DNA of 64,000 bases from Rhizopus arrhizus. Lineage: Eukaryota; Mucoromycota; Mucoromycetes; Mucorales; Rhizopodaceae. Positions 61,871 to 64,000 of this stretch are shown in pieces. Under the pieces are notes generated by a model. The model did no database searches and had not been told where the DNA came from. It saw nothing but the letters and a program-made list of their open reading frames with translations. Location of the stretch: NCBI GenBank assembly GCA_024220505.1, contig JAKZZE010000001.1, positions 2,480,001 through 2,544,000 on the forward strand, in the 5' to 3' direction. A program made the translations under genes and the position numbers. Positions within the stretch are counted from its first letter, which is position 1. Every line of letters starts with the position of its first letter.

Positions 61871-63070
61871 TCCTCAATATCTAATACAGCCTTAAAACAT
61901 AACAGAGCAGCCAGCATGCTTCATTGTTTGATCACCGTGAAAAAATCGCTCAGGTTGCTCGACTTGCTTTCAATATTAGTGTATACTATCTGCATCCATA
62001 ATGTTCATATTTGTTTCATTGCTAAAGATAGCAGACTTCCAGCCCTCTATTGTATACAATGGCTTGTCGTGATACCACATTCATCGCTTTTTTCCGGCTA
62101 ATACAGCTGATGAAATTCTTCGATTCCTTACTTCCAGACTCAAAATCTAGCTTCCTACAGTGCCTTCAGACTGACAATTTGCTAATACTGTATCTTAAGG
62201 TCCTCAAGATGTGCTGAGCATCGGAAACTGTGTGTAACGGACCTTGTCCAAGCTTTAGGTCGGTGATTGAGCTAGTAACTTTTCAGACTAAAAGCGGGAG
62301 ACCTTCATGATCACAAGACATTAAGTTTCTTTCTTCCCTCTTTCTCCTGTTGATTGTCCATTTAGAGATTCTTGTTATTCTAGAAATATCTGTTGTCGTA
62401 CGAACTAAGTGTATTCGAGATCTCAGAGTTTCGTTTTTACAGTTGCTTATTTTCTTAAACATATAAGGCTAGTACTTTGTTATAGTGAATAGGGTAAAAA
62501 CAAAAGGGGGGATTCAATGGGAAATACAAAATAGCTACGGTTTTATATATTTTTTAAGAGCTACTAAAATTCACTAATATGCAGTGAAATCTGAAAGCAA
62601 ACGGGAGAGATATGGGGAAAATTGAAAGAAGGCTAGACAAGCACCACATTTTTGGCGAAAATTGAAATATGCAAAAAATCACTAAAAATGACCTTATGCC
62701 TGGGGGATGTCCGGTACAGTTCCGGTTTACATAACATAATGTATATTTTGGACTGTCTTTCAGATGGTATATGCCACAAAAGTCGCAGACATATGGCGGA
62801 GATACAATGTTGATTTTAATTTTTGTGCACCAGTTTTGTCCGCTACTGTATTTGCAAATAATAAAGTAGGAAAATAGAAAGGGAATAGTGCTTGAAAACT
62901 AGTGAATGAGTTTCTATGTAACCTTTTATTAGATTTCAAGACGAGAGAGAGAACCCATTTAATCAAACTACGCCTTTATATAGGAAATGAAATTATTCAG
63001 GGACCGAAGTGAGTTCAAGGTCAATTTTAGTATTGAGCTTGAACAATATAAACATTGTATATGAGTTTTA

Positions 63071-63239
63071 GGGAATATGTAATTGTAATAAACGAAGATA
63101 AAAAGAAGTAAAAAAGTACCAAAGCTATAATTACTTTGAGATATTTTTTATTCTTGATTATATCCAAGTTAAATTTATCCTTTTTTCAATGAAGGATTTA
63201 GGTGGGATATTTATATTCTTTTGAAGAATAATTCATGGG
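63071..63239. other. AT-rich spacer
   Basis: No gene. Contains GATATTTATATTC (about 63208) that may be the start of the following LTR-like repeat. Confidence 0.4.
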
Positions 63240-63474
63240 GATGATTAATTTAGTAATTTGGCCGTATATCGTATATAGCACTTCCTGCTATATACGATAA
63301 ACAGCCCACATAATTTATACCGTACTACCTCGGACCTTAAATCATATTGTTATATTCTAAGACGTAGTTTGTATTGAATGGGCTTTCTCTCTCGTCCTTA
63401 CTCAATAAAGAGGTTCAAAAGACTCATCGATTATTTGATTTATTTGTTAATTTTATTAATTGAGAGAAACAACA
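63240..63474 (+). repeat. LTR-like repeat, copy of 20545-20768
   Basis: TATATAGCACTTCCTGCTATATA palindrome, CAGCCCACATAATTTATACC, AATAAAGAGGTTC and the end GAGAGAAACAACA. It is followed by a fragment of the Tnp2-element accessory gene. Confidence 0.65.
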
Positions 63475-63479
63475 CGCCT

Positions 63480-63706
63480 ATTCCACAACTGCAACTTATT
63501 GACATATCAAAAAATGACAACGCCGTTCTTCCTGTTCTTTATGTAACATCTCCTTCAAAGTGCTGATTTCCTTCGTCAAATCCATATAAATGATGAAAGA
63601 AAAAGCTTCATCATGTCCAATGTCCTCAGCTTCACACATTCGCTTCTGGACATTGGTAATAGGAGACAAGGCAGGTCTAGGATAGACAAAGCTATCAAGA
63701 ACACTG
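63480..63706 (-). pseudogene. Second gene of Tnp2-type element, copy C fragment (exon 1)
   Basis: Minus-strand frame from about 63706 (NSVLDSFVYPRPALSPI) through VQKRMCEAEDIGHDEA, FIIYMDLTKEISTLKE and MLHKEQEE, matching exon 1 of copy B (48910-46857) along about 65 residues. It spans the exact point where copy B is split by a Tc1 and shows the uninterrupted reading (IYM). It is cut on one side by an LTR-like repeat and on the other by the LTR at 63704. Confidence 0.75.
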
Positions 63707-63940
63707 TTTTAATCGTAAGATTAAATAAAAAATTAAACAAAAAAACAATAGCAGCAATATAAAATTAAAATCCTTCTTTATTGCAGATTTCTTTATATTG
63801 CAAAAAGACCACGTTTTATGGATAAAAAGTTGGCATCTATTTATATTCTTTGTGAGCGTAGATATAAAAGATATAGACTCGGTCACGATGTCGTGCTGAA
63901 GAACCAATGATTAAGCTAAAGCTTGTCGATGTTCTAATAT
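63704..63940 (-). repeat. LTR-like segment, inverse of 44965-45188
   Basis: Starts TGTTTTAATCGTAAG and carries the reverse of AATAAAG and TATAAATAG signals. It is cut at TA 63940-63941 by a Tc1 tip. Confidence 0.65.
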
Positions 63941-63941
63941 A

Positions 63942-64000
63942 CAGTAGGTGAAAAAATATGAGCAACCTTTTGGCAAAATCGACTTTTTTCGCTTTATCAA
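63942..64000 (+). mobile_element. Left TIR of a Tc1/mariner element, family J, cut by window edge
   Basis: TA at 63940-63941, then CAGTAGGTGAAAAAATATGAG. Same family as the remnant ending at 2397. Confidence 0.75.

Larger units (their letters stand above)
59222..62848. mobile_element. Tc1/mariner element, family C, decayed, with two nested insertions
   Basis: Tips CAGTAGCGGGCAAAACTGG at 59222 and CCAGTTTTGTCCGCTACTG ending at 62848, TA on both sides. After taking out the Tc1 at 59821-61475 and the solo LTR at 61537-61870 with their duplications, about 1631 bp remain, as in its relatives. The body matches 34129-35757 and the inverse of 22631-24257, with transposase stops. Confidence 0.9.
59216..63070 (-). 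repeat. Inverted LTR copy, split by a Tc1 seven bases from its end
   Basis: TGAGA plus TA at 59216-59221 resumes as TATTTGCAAATAATAAAG at 62849, after the family C Tc1. 62849-63070 matches the solo LTR 61537-61870 in reverse, then diverges. The remaining end is lost. Confidence 0.7.

Overview
The window looks like a transposon graveyard from an early-diverging fungus, most likely Mucoromycota (Mucorales-like). This rests on the AT-rich sequence, short GT-AG introns of about 45-80 nt, and a mix of Tc1/mariner, Tnp2-type, DIRS, Ty3/gypsy and LINE elements. The species assignment is inference. The only clear cellular gene is a tRNA-Gly(GCC) at 42415-42485; nearly everything else is mobile or derived from mobile elements.

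Layout. 1-1400: gag of a Ty3/gypsy element cut by the window edge, then its LTR. 1400-7605: a Tc1 remnant inserted at a TA inside a Tnp2-type transposon, which carries a transposase (+), a convergent intact four-exon gene of unknown function (-), and a right arm with tandem exon/intron-like modules that stops at a CAGTG terminus. 7606-16254: a LINE (5' part, split ORF1, ORF2 endonuclease) broken by an intact single-ORF gypsy element and an intact Tc1. 16255-17900: another intact Tc1. 17901-19118: DIRS RT/RNase H fragment. 19119-25990: solo LTRs, a gypsy pol fragment and a decayed Tc1. 26000-29910: nearly complete DIRS element (gag, RT-RNase H-tyrosine recombinase) with one nonsense codon. 30064-31703: Tc1 with a frameshift. 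32913-42372: complete gypsy element with two LTRs, TSD ACAG, gag, a -1 frameshift signal, pol, a separate integrase ORF and an extra 3' ORF; a decayed Tc1 sits inside it. It ends 42 bp from the tRNA gene. 43088-44719: Tc1. 45922-53076: two Tnp2-type elements abutted end to end, one contributing the second gene plus right arm, the other the left arm plus transposase. 53110-64000: a dense nest of Tc1 elements, LTRs and a third Tnp2-element arm.

Main points. (1) The Tnp2-type transposon has CACTGCAAATAAT-like ends and a second, four-exon gene of unknown function seen in three copies; two of these elements abut another with only 2-3 bp between termini. (2) Tc1 elements of at least nine families share long (about 210 bp) TIRs whose inner edge repeats the outer tip in inverted orientation, with DD34E, DD35E and DD37E transposases side by side. 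(3) Several Tc1 copies sit at junctions whose two flanks do not match, which means either ectopic recombination or assembly joins through repeats.

All names come from reading motifs; no database search was run. Boundaries given as TA or TSD were read directly from the bases; LTR outer limits without a TSD are approximate.
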